A stretch of 64,000 nt of DNA from Biscogniauxia marginata (taxonomy: Eukaryota; Ascomycota; Sordariomycetes; Xylariales; Xylariaceae). The position numbers and the translations under genes were made by a program. Positions 35,350-46,374 of the stretch are shown in pieces. The stretch is from NCBI GenBank assembly GCA_022695795.1, contig MU404136.1:62001-126000 (forward strand), given 5' to 3'. The first letter of the stretch is position 1. Each line of letters begins with the position of its first letter. The notes under the pieces are model-generated. The model was not told the origin of the DNA. It searched no databases and saw only the letters and a list, made by a program, of their open reading frames with translations.

Positions 35350-36324
35350 AGGAAAAAGGATAAGGGATTTTGATTCCTATCCACTACACACACATACACG
35401 TCCCCATCCCCTTCTTCTTCTTCCTCCCCTGTTACTAACGAATTCTAACCTCCTACCCCCCCTACTTTTCCCACGCGGAAACGGGCGCCCCCGGCCCGCC
35501 AGAGTCCATTTTCTTTTTATACCCTGGGCCGTTTATAAAAGAGAATTGAAGCGGAAAGAGATGGATAAAACGCGTTTATACGCGTCCATATGAAACCGTG
35601 GAGCGCGAACCTAGCGAGGAACCTTTCGTCCTCCGGATCCGGACCCGGAACCCAGACCAACAACCCAAACTTCTAGACCGAGAATCCCCGCCCTCTCCCA
35701 TTCTCCTAGGCCGTAAAAAGGGGGCCTGGCCCACGCAAACAAAAAACAAGAAAAGGACTTAGTCGACCCAATCAGATTGATTTCACGCGGGACACGAACA
35801 AGACGAACTTGAGTTAAAGGTTGAAATATCTTTCTGTTTTTTTTTATACTCTTTCATAGGTATTTCTTGATACATATCGTAGGTAAGGTAAGGTAGAAGA
35901 AAACAATGCTCGACTCGACGAGTGTGTGTGTGCGCATGTGCGTATGTGACAAATAAACCAGGGCTTTCGTAAGAGGAAAAAGAAAAAAGCAGGGTAAAAA
36001 GAGACGAGAGCGCCAAGGGACAAGATAGGAGAGGAGGGGGGAAAAACGGAACCCCCTCTCTGCTCTATGACTGAACCACTGAACACCGGCCCTGATAAAT
36101 GCTGATGCTGATGCTGATGATGCGTAATGACAAACCGACCGACCGAACCGACCCGCATACGGGTATTCCTTGCTTACCTTTCCTTTCCTTCACTCCATCC
36201 TCACGTATTCCACGGCGTATCCTGGGTAACATATCTTTTCCTCCCCGCCCCACAACGCTTTAATGAGAAAGAAGTGAAAAACAGTGATCTTCAGACGCCG
36301 TAGAGTTTATCCCCATCCACCTCT

Positions 36325-39300
36325 TTAATTTTTCCTATACACTCGTTTCGTGCCCCCAACTTTATTTATCTCGCCGAACCGGGAATCTATATTTTGCTCT
36401 GAAGGAGGAGCCATCCGCTCGCTACTAGCAATGCGGACCTTCTCCTTCATGCTCTGGACCCAAGCTCGACCCTCATCACTCAGCTCTGCGCGCTTAGCCT
36501 TTGGTCCAGCTAGGCCAAGGGAACTGTCCTCATCATTCTCCCAATCGAAATGCGCCGAGGAGGCGCGAGATCTCCCGGACGTGCCCGAAGATGGAGGATC
36601 ACTCTCTTGTGCATTCCCAGAATGAGGCGTCTTCGGCAACTTGACCCCCCCGTCTTCGCTCGGCTCCTTTCTAGTCTTCCGAACGGTAAGAGGAGTAACT
36701 GGGCGATCCGCAGAAGATCCAGGCCGGCTGCACGGACTTGAGCTCAATCGACCGCCTGGTGGTGGAGCGTCCGTGACTTCAACCTTGCTTTCACCCTTAG
36801 ATCGTCGGCTATGATGCGTTGCGTAGTCCCTAAGGTATTCACCCAAATCGGCCCATCCACCACCAACACGCACCATCACTCTCTCCCCGTTTTCACCAAC
36901 GCAACGAATGAAGAGTTTGATGGGTGGTTCGCCGGTAGATCGTGATAGATGGTAGAGCCGAATCCCCTGGCTACTTCTTGATCTCGGGCGGGGTTCCCTT
37001 GCGGGTGCCAACATGAACGAAGGAGTAGTACTCCGCGAGTACGAGGGCGTCCCCCCGCGCGAAGAAAGAGCTGATCCACTCCGACGGGTCGAGTCCGGAT
37101 TCCTAGGTTTCGGTCGCGAAGGAAGCTGGAAATCGGGCGGGTTCAAGTTTACCCTGGGTTTTTGTAGTCGGAATTGAGCAGGAATTGACTCCAGCAGTTG
37201 ACTGATTTGTCTTTGGAGGTGGTCATCATCGCTATTCGTGCTGAAATTGCTGATCGTGCTCATACGACTAGGACTGCCGTGTTGGCTCTCCCACTCAAAT
37301 GAGGTTTCTGGATCGAACACTATAGGTGGCTGAAGAGGACTCCGGGGCGGGGTACTATTACCGCTGTCGGGCAGAGTCGCTATCTCAGGGACCTCCTTGA
37401 ATGTGACTGAAGTAGATCTAGGCTTGTTATATCGTAGTGGAGGTGAACTCGGTGGACTTGGGGCATCGCTAGAGAACGGCTCGTCGGGATCAGGCAAGCG
37501 TGGTAACTCCGGCTCAGCCGACTCGTCTCCGTAGAACATGTCATCTGAATGATCTGGGGAGTTACTAGAGCGCCGGCGAGGGATAATCGAGGTGAACGAT
37601 GCTTCGCTATCTTCCCGGGTGTCGAGCCGCGTGGGAGGAAGGTCAGATTGTTCATCCTCTTCGTGAACTGATTCTAAAATTGAGGGCTCGAATTCATCTC
37701 CGAAAGCCGGCTGTAAGGGGAATATGTCACGCTTTGCTGACTCCGAGGGAGAGGCGCGAACGATATTCCGGTTCAGCTCGGACAAGACAGGACTGTTTTG
37801 CTCGTCGTAAATTACTTCAACATCATCGGACCCGTCGTAAGTTTGGTTGCGGGGCTGTTTGAAGCTTGTTGCCTTGTGGTTGGTGGGTCGTCTGTTGGCA
37901 ATACCATCGTAATCAAGGCTGGGGTTCTCGACCACAGCCCCGGAATCAACTTCGTGCTGATGCGCAGCATGTTCAGTTAAGTCAATAACCTGTGATGTTG
38001 ACCCCTGAACATCTTTGCTTGGCTGATCCACCAATATTTTGATAGCAGCGCCTTGGTCACTAGAGTCATCTAGCTCATCTACTGCAAAGTCGCGTCTTGC
38101 TATGTCGGCGCCAATGGCATTTTCGCTTGAATCTGATCGGTGATCTGACGGCGTGCTGAGTGTAGATCGGTGGTCTGACGAATCCCTGGGCGGACTTGGC
38201 CCGCGAATCTCGATCTTTGGTTGAGGGGTCGTCGGCCGGACAGGAGACCTGCTTAATCTGGTCTGTTCTGCCACCTTGAACCACTCGCCTTCCTGAACTC
38301 GTCGGTCCGCGGCCGTAACCCATTCAGCGTAATCTCGTTCAATCGCCTCCATGCGATCCAGCCATTCGTTAGGCAGAGTATCCATCATTCCCTCTAGCGC
38401 ATCAAGCATGAAATCTAGATCTCGTCCTGGCTTTGTTACCTTCTGCTGAAGAACCAATTTCATGACGTCGAAATCTTTCTTAGAGAGGCAGGGTGTTTTG
38501 TCTTGCACTGTGTCGCTTCCTTCATTTGAGCTTGCCATATCGCAATTTTTTGATGCAATTGCGCTCCAGCCGGATCGCAGTGCTACCTCGGCATCCGTGA
38601 ACATGTGTAGCAGAGAAGGGACCTTGCGCAGAACGAGTAGCCGCACGCTCCAGATATTGAGCAGCCTTGACAATCGGGATAAATTGGGCAGGGCTTGTAC
38701 GGTAATGGCAGTAATGACGGCGGTCACGTCTTCCATCTTAACGTAGGAGAAGATGGAACCAATAGAGCGGCCGCTGTCGGAGAAGGGGGTTCCGGGTCGC
38801 GATAGCGGGAGGATGTGATTGTGTAGGACCTGGTTCTTGATCTCCTCCAGATCCAGGTCCTCCATTTCTCGTTGTATTTGTTCGATTCGTTTCTCGTAGC
38901 GGGTGACATCGTCGGCAGGTAGACTGCCAAAGTAGGTGTCGTCGGGTTGTGGGGCGAGCTCGGGGAGCTCGCGCGTGGTGTCGTCTTTCGGTGTCTTAGG
39001 TTCGACTAGCTTCCTTCTCTTAGCGGGAGGCGGCTCAAAGCCGGCCGAGCCGGCGGCAGAGGGCCATGGCCAGTCGGAAAGTTCGTCAAGCCAATCGTAT
39101 ATCATTTTAGAGGCATTGGCAGTCTTCATAGCGAAGGCCTTCTCGGAGGCCGAGGCTTTCTCTAGACAGGTTTTCAGAGGCCCCGTCGGCGATAGAAGGA
39201 CATCGACAATGGAGGCGGGCGAAAGTCGCGCGAGCAGATCGTCTCTCGGGCGGTGGAGTCGGGACGGAGAGGGGGAAGTCGAACGTAGAGGGCGTTGTCG

Positions 39301-39354
39301 GATGGTGCCATGGGGCCCCGTGGGGGTGGCGAGCAATTCGCGTTGGTCGGACAT
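36325..39354 (-). CDS. Uncharacterised 1009-residue fungal protein, probably nuclear
   Basis: A single uninterrupted exon. The N-terminal 400 residues look structured. DDLLARLSPASIVDVLLSPT and the following helices end at DELSDWPWP. Next come a basic cluster PPAKRRKLVEP (a likely nuclear signal), a coiled-coil segment RYEKRIEQIQREMEDLDLEE and a helical region with VRLLVLRKVPSLLHMF and AEVALRSGWSAI. Residues about 400-780 are disordered and acidic, rich in Ser/Pro/Asp. Near 810-860 there is a short folded-looking block (GEPPIKLFIRCVGENGERVM, then VRVGGGWADLGEYLRDYATHH). That block resembles the GAS2/GAR (microtubule-binding) domain core, in which VRVGGGW is typical. The extreme C-terminus, KVGGTKRVYRKN, is basic. 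The GAR idea is inference; otherwise the function is unknown. Confidence 0.85.
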   Translation of the reverse strand: MSDQRELLATPTGPHGTIRQRPLRSTSPSPSRLHRPRDDLLARLSPASIVDVLLSPTGPLKTCLEKASASEKAFAMKTANASKMIYDWLDELSDWPWPSAAGSAGFEPPPAKRRKLVEPKTPKDDTTRELPELAPQPDDTYFGSLPADDVTRYEKRIEQIQREMEDLDLEEIKNQVLHNHILPLSRPGTPFSDSGRSIGSIFSYVKMEDVTAVITAITVQALPNLSRLSRLLNIWSVRLLVLRKVPSLLHMFTDAEVALRSGWSAIASKNCDMASSNEGSDTVQDKTPCLSKKDFDVMKLVLQQKVTKPGRDLDFMLDALEGMMDTLPNEWLDRMEAIERDYAEWVTAADRRVQEGEWFKVAEQTRLSRSPVRPTTPQPKIEIRGPSPPRDSSDHRSTLSTPSDHRSDSSENAIGADIARRDFAVDELDDSSDQGAAIKILVDQPSKDVQGSTSQVIDLTEHAAHQHEVDSGAVVENPSLDYDGIANRRPTNHKATSFKQPRNQTYDGSDDVEVIYDEQNSPVLSELNRNIVRASPSESAKRDIFPLQPAFGDEFEPSILESVHEEDEQSDLPPTRLDTREDSEASFTSIIPRRRSSNSPDHSDDMFYGDESAEPELPRLPDPDEPFSSDAPSPPSSPPLRYNKPRSTSVTFKEVPEIATLPDSGNSTPPRSPLQPPIVFDPETSFEWESQHGSPSRMSTISNFSTNSDDDHLQRQISQLLESIPAQFRLQKPRVNLNPPDFQLPSRPKPRNPDSTRRSGSALSSRGGTPSYSRSTTPSFMLAPAREPRPRSRSSQGIRLYHLSRSTGEPPIKLFIRCVGENGERVMVRVGGGWADLGEYLRDYATHHSRRSKGESKVEVTDAPPPGGRLSSSPCSRPGSSADRPVTPLTVRKTRKEPSEDGGVKLPKTPHSGNAQESDPPSSGTSGRSRASSAHFDWENDEDSSLGLAGPKAKRAELSDEGRAWVQSMKEKVRIASSERMAPPSEQNIDSRFGEINKVGGTKRVYRKN

Positions 39355-42300
39355 GGTGGTTGGTGCTGTCGGTTGGCACTTCGCTTGTAAATTGACCTCC
39401 CAATTTGACCCGTCAGCAAAGATAGAAAATGGTGTTTCTACAATCGTCCATCATGAGAAACGAAGGTCGAAAGGGTGCCGACTGCTGGGCCTCATATCCC
39501 CCCAAAAATATCCCCCGCGTATACACCTGCCCAAGTTCCTTAGGGACGGACAAGTCGTGGTACAAAGGAGGCACAGTTTCTAGCAAGATCGTCGCGTTGC
39601 TGGGAAGTCGAAAGAAGGGTCTCGATTATGAACGGGGACCTGCAGGAAAGACACGGGCAAGCGAATTCTAAGCAGAAAGCAAGCCGTTGGGTAGTGTCAT
39701 ATAAGTAAGGGAGCGTGTGACGTGTGCGGGCGTATGCTGCGCCAACGTGGTGGTTTTTTAGGTTTCTAGTCTTTTCTTTCTTTTTTTCTCTAGTTCTTTT
39801 TTTTCCCCCGTCGCCGAAGGAACGATCGGGACGTACAGCTGGGTACGTCACAAGGTGCGTATGATACAGCAAAACGGGCGTGTAGTGTATAGTGTATGGG
39901 CAAGAGAGGGACCGGATGGCGAAAGTCAATGGCCTATCAAACTACTGGCACGAGGGAGAAACGAATTGTTAAGGCAGTGTAGGTCAGTAAGCGGTCAGTG
40001 AGGAAGAGAGAATCCATCGACCGCAGGTGGTGATGGGTATCGACGAGGCAGGCCAGCCAATGCTATGCGCAGCGTGCGACATGCATGTAGCCAGCTGTTG
40101 GTGCTGCTGGTTGCTGCTGCTGTGGTTGCTTGCTACTGGTGCTGCTCCAGCCTGCGAGAGAATGATTGGTTGACGATAGTGGCCCGCAGCATTTGTGGAG
40201 GTTGGACATTGAGCGGTTCTGTGGATGGCTTGTCTTGTCTTGTCTTGACTCTAGCCTTCTCTTCTTTTTGTCTCACTGATTGGCGCTTACAGATCCTACA
40301 CAACCCGGCAATTGGCGATGGCAAAGGAGGAAGGGGGAGAACGAAAGAAACGAAGAAAACAAAGAAGGACAAGGTAACGAATGTAAGATCTCTAGGATGT
40401 TGTCTTGGGGAAGTAGGAAGAAGGGAATAAAAGAAAAAGAAAGTTAGGTTAGCTGGCTAGTGTCGTTCATGTAACATACGGGAAGAGAAGGGGACCCTTG
40501 AAATTACAGCGCGACTATCGATAAAATTACCAACGACAGGGGGGGTTTAGTCGCCAGGGCCAAACGCTATCAGCTGCTAATAAAATACCCTAAACTATAA
40601 TGCATAGCGCCTCTTCATTTACGTATCCGCTCTGTTATCCGTTACCCGCCGTGTCATGCCATACAAGTCGTCCTCCAAAAGACATTTCAAAAAAGGCATT
40701 AAAATTTCAGCACACTAGGTAGGTTACCATAAAGTAAAAGATCCATCAAAACATCTGAAGGAGGCAGCCGCCGTAGCAACGGCTGCCGACCCGAAAATGT
40801 CCATCTGTTGGGATCAGATGCCGCGCCACTCTTGTCGTCGCCCATCTTTTGATTAGGCACATATACGGAGTCGGCTCCAGCGGGTTACCTTGGGTAACAA
40901 AGACGTACATATGTACACTAATGTAAGTATACCTATGTGAACGCCGAGGGGGGGAGGGACATCCAGGGCTTACTACTAGTAATAGTATGGTACTATAACC
41001 TACCTTACCATATACGTGCCTTATTACTGACGTGTTCGGTGTCGTGACCCAAAGAGGTCGGTCGTCTCTTAAGGCTGATGATGCTATCTATCGATCCCCC
41101 CTCGTCCATCATCGCCTCACATCACGCTTTATGACATACAGTTTCCTTTCCACGCCGAGCGGCACTGTGGTGCAGAGCAACCCAGCAGACAGTGCCACGT
41201 ACCATTACCTAATTACCAAGCAAAGATGGACTCAACTTCTGCTGCACATCATCAACGGCGCGCACGTTCAACCGATCGCCACGAATCCGCGGTGCCCCCA
41301 AGCCGTTCGTTCGTTGCTGCGCACGAGAACAGCTCAATCTTCAGTTGTCATTCAACGTAGATGTGAGTCACTTGCTTACTCTCTTCGGACTCAGCTAGTG
41401 CTATCAGTAGGCATCCTCTCCTCCTCTGTTCCGATGTTGTTTTGCAGGTACATGTAGTTCATCATATAATATATACCTAGGGACTTACATGCATGCATAC
41501 TGACTTATACAGACAACAATTGCTTATGAGTACGAATAAGTTATGATTGGATTCGATAGAGGCACAAACTTTAATGACCAGAACCAAGTTAACCCAGTCT
41601 CATTTCTTGGCATCAATAGAGATAGATAGATAGATCTATGAAGCAGGGCTGATAACAACCCCAGTCTGACGCGGGCTCCCGCATTATCCTCCCCTCCTCG
41701 AGCCACTGCGAGGTCTTACGATGCTCGAATGACCTGCGCAACTTTGAGTCGTATATAAAACAGACAGACCACTTACCTAACACAACTAGTTTGGGGCAGA
41801 GAGTTATCGTGAATCAAGACTCTGGCGAGTGCGTCTTTGCCGTCTTTTTTGTTTTATTTCTTATTTTCTGGTTTTCCTCTTCAGCCGATTCATAAATATA
41901 CGGTCGTTTTAAATTTAAGCCCACCCACCACCGGAGGCTTAGATTCTTCTCTTCTCCATTGCCGCTCCGACGATCAGAATTTCGTAAACTCAAAACAAAC
42001 TTTCGAAGAATACGAGAGGGGATATGCGGAAAGCAAAACAAACAAGCCAAAAATAACAATAACGGGAAACGAGCGGTATTTCATTTTAAAGCCCGCACAC
42101 ACCCACAGTAGTTTATATTATGGGGACACGTCTCTTGCGAGTTCGATTTGACAGCTTCTATCGATAAAAAACGAACTAACTACAGTCTTCCCTTCCTCAT
42201 CTTATTTCCATCTGAAGACTCATATCAACAGGGTATAGTATGAAAATGAAGGAAGAAATATTGTACGAACAAAGTGGTAAGCAGAAAAGAAAAAAAGGCA

Positions 42301-42635
42301 ACATCATCCATTTCATATCAAACGCCGACAAAGCTTTTTCCTCCTTCAAAAACAATTCCCTTCCAAGAAATGAACCCCTACCCCCTCCCCAGCGCCAGTG
42401 AACCCGAGCCCAGAGCCTGTCATCTATGGTCATCTATCATGAGGGAGGGAGAGATCGCGAGGATAAAAAATATAGGTAGGTTCGATGCAAGGAAGCAAAA
42501 AGGTAAGGAAGGTTGAGAGGCACCCCGGAACTCCATTATCACCAAACGAATGAAGAAAAAAAATATGATGAACAAACCACCCCAACCCGAGAAGCGGTCT
42601 CGATCACGAAACGACACCCTCGACGCCGTTATCCA
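39355..42635. other. Intergenic, 3.3 kb
   Basis: No supported gene. It contains the promoter of the 1009-residue gene, a GCTGCTG-rich stretch at 40090-40150, a TTGTCTTGTC repeat near 40228-40246, and a plus-strand frame at 41032-41457 (141 codons) without recognisable domains. The right end is the 3' region of the CTF1/FarA-like gene. Confidence 0.45.
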
Positions 42636-45600
42636 TCAGGCCTCCCCCAGATTCGCAAAATCCGCCGACCCATCAACCTGGCTCATGGTCACCAAGCCCG
42701 GCCCCATGCCCACAGGCACGCCTACACCACCACCACAACTACTAGCAACCCCTCCTCCCGTACCTGCACCTGCACCTGCGCCGCTTTCCCCGGGGAACTG
42801 CAGCCACTGGTCAAAGTCGATGTGCGTCCCTGTGAGTGCGTTCCAATCGAACTCGTCCTGGTTCTCGAGCGTCTCGAAGTCCATCTCGAGGTGGCCGCCG
42901 CCGCCGCCGCCCACACCGGAGGCGGGCCCGCCCCCGGCGTCCGACGAAGACGATCCCCCGCTCGCGCTTGGCGTCAGCATGTCGACCCCCCTCTCCGTGT
43001 GCGGCGGCGAGTGGCATGCTTGCGCATATGCCATGTTCCCTACGACGGCCGTGTTGGTGACGAGGTTGGCCGGCGGGACGAACTGTTGCTGTTGTTGATG
43101 CGGCACGTTCGCGGCCGCGGCCGCGGCGGGGAAAAGTCCATTGTTGCTGCTATCGTTACTGCTGTTGCCGATTTCTTGCAGCATGGCGTATGGCAAGTTC
43201 TCGGGCGGCGGCGTGGTCACGTCCTCGACGGTAGGCCCGGGAGGAGTGGTAGTGAATTGGGATAGGATGGCCATCTTGAAATTGTCAACGTTATTTTTAT
43301 TATTATTATTATTATTATCGTATCTCCGCTGCTGCTGCTGGGCCTGTTGGGTCTGCATCTGCCTCTGCCGCTGCGTCTGCGCGACGTGCAGGTCGATAGC
43401 GGCCTTGCGCAGCGCCGCATCGAGGAACGCGACGGCGTAGTCGGCCGCCGAGTAGATGTCGCGCAGGCGCTCCATGACCTTCATGCACTGGCGGAAGCCG
43501 CGCATGGCCGAGTCGCGCGCGTGCGTGGCCGGGTTCTTCATCTCGAGCAGGTGGATGATCATGGCGGGTAGGATGACGGTGACGCCGGTGGTCGGCAGGA
43601 ACTTGTCGAGCCGCAGCGCGCTGAGCTCGGCGACCATGCACGTGATGCGCGCCGCCGCGTCGCGCACCCGCGTGCGTGACACCTCCTGCATCTGCGCCGG
43701 CGTCTGCGGCGCATGCAGCGGCGACGACGGCAGGAACTGCGGCCGGTGCAGCGCCGACACCGTCGTGTAGTACACCATGTGCAGCAGGTTGCGCTGCACA
43801 GCAACGGTAGCGCGCCCGCTCTGGCCATCTAGCGACGACAGGGGCCGATACTGGCAGCATGGCGGCAGCGACTTGACCCAGGCCATGAGCTCAAGGTCGC
43901 AGTGCCGCACGCCCTCGACGTTGTCGAGCTGCTTGTTGGGGAACAGCATCATGGTGCTGTTGGTTGTGTTCTCGGGGCGCGACTTGTCACGGATCAGCAC
44001 CGAGTATTGCGCCTTGAGCATGTGACTAACGCAAAGGCACAGTTTCGCCTTGGCGATGCACATGAGCGCGAGCTCTTGCTGCATGCGCACGTCCCGCACG
44101 AGGGCGCACTCGGCGCCGACGAGGGCCTGGACCTCGTCGGGTAGGGCCTCGATCTCGAAGTCCCCCTCCTCGAGCATTGGCACGTCAAAGTCCTCGTCCT
44201 GGATCCGCGTCGGCCGCCGCATCCCCAGCGCGATCAGCCGGTCCCGCATGAAGCACGACCACCATATCCGCTTCCACAGCTTCTGCTTGCGCGGCGACAT
44301 GCTCGTATTGGCCGGGTTGCGGTGCAGCCCGATGGTGTGCGCCAGCGAGATCGCCACCCCCATCCAGTGCCACGTGTCCTTCTGGTCGTCGGGCGTCTCA
44401 TACCAGTACGTCATCAGGAGGAGCGCCTGTACGAGGATGAGGCGATCGCTCTCGTAATCAAAGTCGTATAGGAGCTGGAAGTTGGTTTCCCTTTTAGCAA
44501 CCATCCTAAAGAGTAGCAGACATTAAAAAAAAAGGGGGGGGGGGGGGGGATATCTTACTCTAGCCTTGTAGAAGAACGCCTTCCGAGCGGCCTTCCGATT
44601 CGGGTAGCCTACTTCCTTCAGATACTTGACGTCGACAAAGGCCGTGGCGGCAAACATGATGGACTGGTATAGGAACAGGCTGATCTGGCCGTACAGACCC
44701 TCGCGGGCGTTGACGGCGCTTAGGAAATCGTGCAGGTCGATCAGCGGCATGTACGGGTGCACGTACTCGACGTAGGCACGCAGCAGCGCGTTCTGCAGGG
44801 CCGGACCGGGCAACGACAGGGCCCCCTTAGTATGCAAGTAGCTCACATCCTCGGGGACGATCTTGGCCGGTAGCGGTCGGATGAAGGCGGGCAGCTGGGA
44901 CAGCGCGTCCGGCTCCTCCAGGGAGCTGAGGAACTGCTCCGTCTTCAGGGCCGCGCCCGCGCCCGCGCCCAAAGTAGCAGCAGGACTGGGGATGGAGCTC
45001 TGCCCCGTGTGCGGATTCGGCCAGATGCTGGCATATCTCGATCCGTTGTTGGTGGCCTGTAACGTAGATGGTAGTAATATCGGGTCGGGTTTCAATCCGG
45101 ACCGTTGATCTGCGAAGAAGCAGATGGTAAGCACATGTCAACCCCTCATGTCACGTTCTCAGAAGAAAAAATTGTTTCTTGTGCCTATGTTTCACAAGCT
45201 TTTTTCTTTTCTTCTTTCCCCTTCCACCACCGAGACCCCTTTCCTAAGAAAGGGGAAAAGAGGGGATAGTCTGACATGTGAAAAGCTGAGTGTGGGGTTT
45301 ACCACTTGCATTGGGATTGTCGTCAAACTTACATAGGAGGTGAGGGACATGACCCTCTACGCCGCCCTGCAGCAATGCCGCTGGTTCGGTTGCGTCATTG
45401 CCGCCGTTAGCCTTGGAGGTCTGCGACGTATCGCTGGATCGGCGCATAGGCCCGGATGCCGCGGACGCGATGGTGACGGGCTGGTTTGCAGATGAGGAGG
45501 AGCACGAGGAAGAGGATCCTTTCGCCTTCAGGTGTTGTGCCTCGGCATGGTGTGGGGCGTTGCCTTTGTGATGACTGGTAGAGACCGACGAGGTCAAGTC

Positions 45601-46374
45601 GAACAGATTCTTCCTGCAAGCCACCCGTCAAGGGTGACAAGGGTGTAAGTCTGATTTGCTCTTTTAAACCCCCCTTTAGCGAATCGAGAGGAAGGGAAAT
45701 AAGGAACCATGCAAGGGAAGAAAGAATTCAAACGGTTGCAATTGTAGATTTGGAGATGAAAAGGGAAAGGGGCTTAACGGGAACATGACGCAACTCAAGT
45801 TAAGTCAAGTAAGTGAAGTCAAAATGTGAGATGAGAATGAGACCGAATATGAAAAATTGTGTATGAATTGATTTACATGCTTAAAGATGAGATTATCCTT
45901 TTTTAGGTGTGGGTATGAATCAGATCTGGAAAGTATAAGGAAAATACGAGAAGTCGAGAAATCGGATGAGTAAACTCACTTGCGTCGGCGGCTCTCCTGA
46001 ACGATGCACTCGACATTGTCCCACCTGCAATTGCCGCAGGGGGCGCCCTCGACAACATCGCATCTCACTTTCCTAGCTCGGCAGGAGACGCAGGCACGCG
46101 CGGCCCTCCTCTTGGTGACCTTTGCCGCGCCATTGGGCTCTATGCCCGAGGCAGGTCGCTTTTTCGATGACGGTGATGATGATGATAATGATGATGGGCT
46201 TGACGTGCCTTTTTCGTCGGGATTTGGAGACAAGGTTTCCATAGTCGTCGAATTAGTTGCAGTAGTAGGATCTGTAGTGATTGCTGTCGTCGTCTTCGTC
46301 GCAGATTCTTCGGGCTGCTGTTGCGGTGGCTCCTCGGGCGAGCGGGCTGGAGACATCTCGTCTTCCGCACCCAT
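42636..46374 (-). CDS. CTF1/FarA-type Zn(II)2Cys6 transcription factor
   Basis: Exons 46374-45980, 45613-45333, 45109-44559 and 44474-42636 join in frame for about 1021 residues. The zinc cluster RAARACVSCRARKVRCD...CGNCRWDNVEC has cysteines at about 95, 98, 105, 113, 116 and 123. It matches cutinase transcription factor 1 of Fusarium and FarA/FarB of Aspergillus, which activate beta-oxidation, peroxisome and cutinase/lipase genes in response to fatty acids. The fungal-specific regulatory domain spans exons 3-4 (AYVEYVHPYMPLIDLHDF; LLYDFDYESDRLILVQALLL; WKRIWWSCFMRDRLIALGMR). Exon 4 starts at 44474, because only that acceptor gives KAR-LLYDFDYE in frame. The C-terminal 300 residues are low complexity, with Gln, Asn and Gly runs. 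I am sure of the family. Whether it is the FarA or FarB member is open. Confidence 0.92.
43300..43350 (-). repeat. Asn/Gln codon repeats in the CTF1/FarA-like gene
   Basis: On the plus strand a run of TTATTATTATT is followed by GCTGCTGCTG. On the coding strand these give a Gln-rich run and then NNNNNNKNN. This marks a disordered activation-type segment that may vary in length. Confidence 0.8.
44525..44549. repeat. A9-G16 homopolymer in CTF1/FarA-like intron 3
   Basis: Nine A then sixteen G on the plus strand, inside the intron between exons 3 and 4 (44475-44558). In the transcript it is C16 followed by U9, which could act as an oversized polypyrimidine tract. It is a likely spot for slippage or sequencing error. 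Confidence 0.85.

Larger units (their letters stand above)
28770..36324. other. Gene-poor tract, 7.5 kb
   Basis: No gene can be supported on either strand. The longest frame (30835-31485, minus, 216 codons) has no domain. The minus-strand frame 33110-33385 (MEKLEELFYRRASEGEQ...) has protein-like composition and may be a remnant of something. Simple features are T/A homopolymers near 30211-30235, a hairpin at 34932-34976, a poly-C tract near 35326-35349, and GATGCT trinucleotide repeats near 36095-36122. The left end should contain the malic enzyme promoter. The right end holds the 3' region of the gene ending at 36325. Confidence 0.5.

Noticed and set aside
41032..41457. 141-codon plus-strand frame near the CTF1/FarA-like gene
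   Set aside because: No domain, no conserved motif and no splice context; within the range expected by chance.
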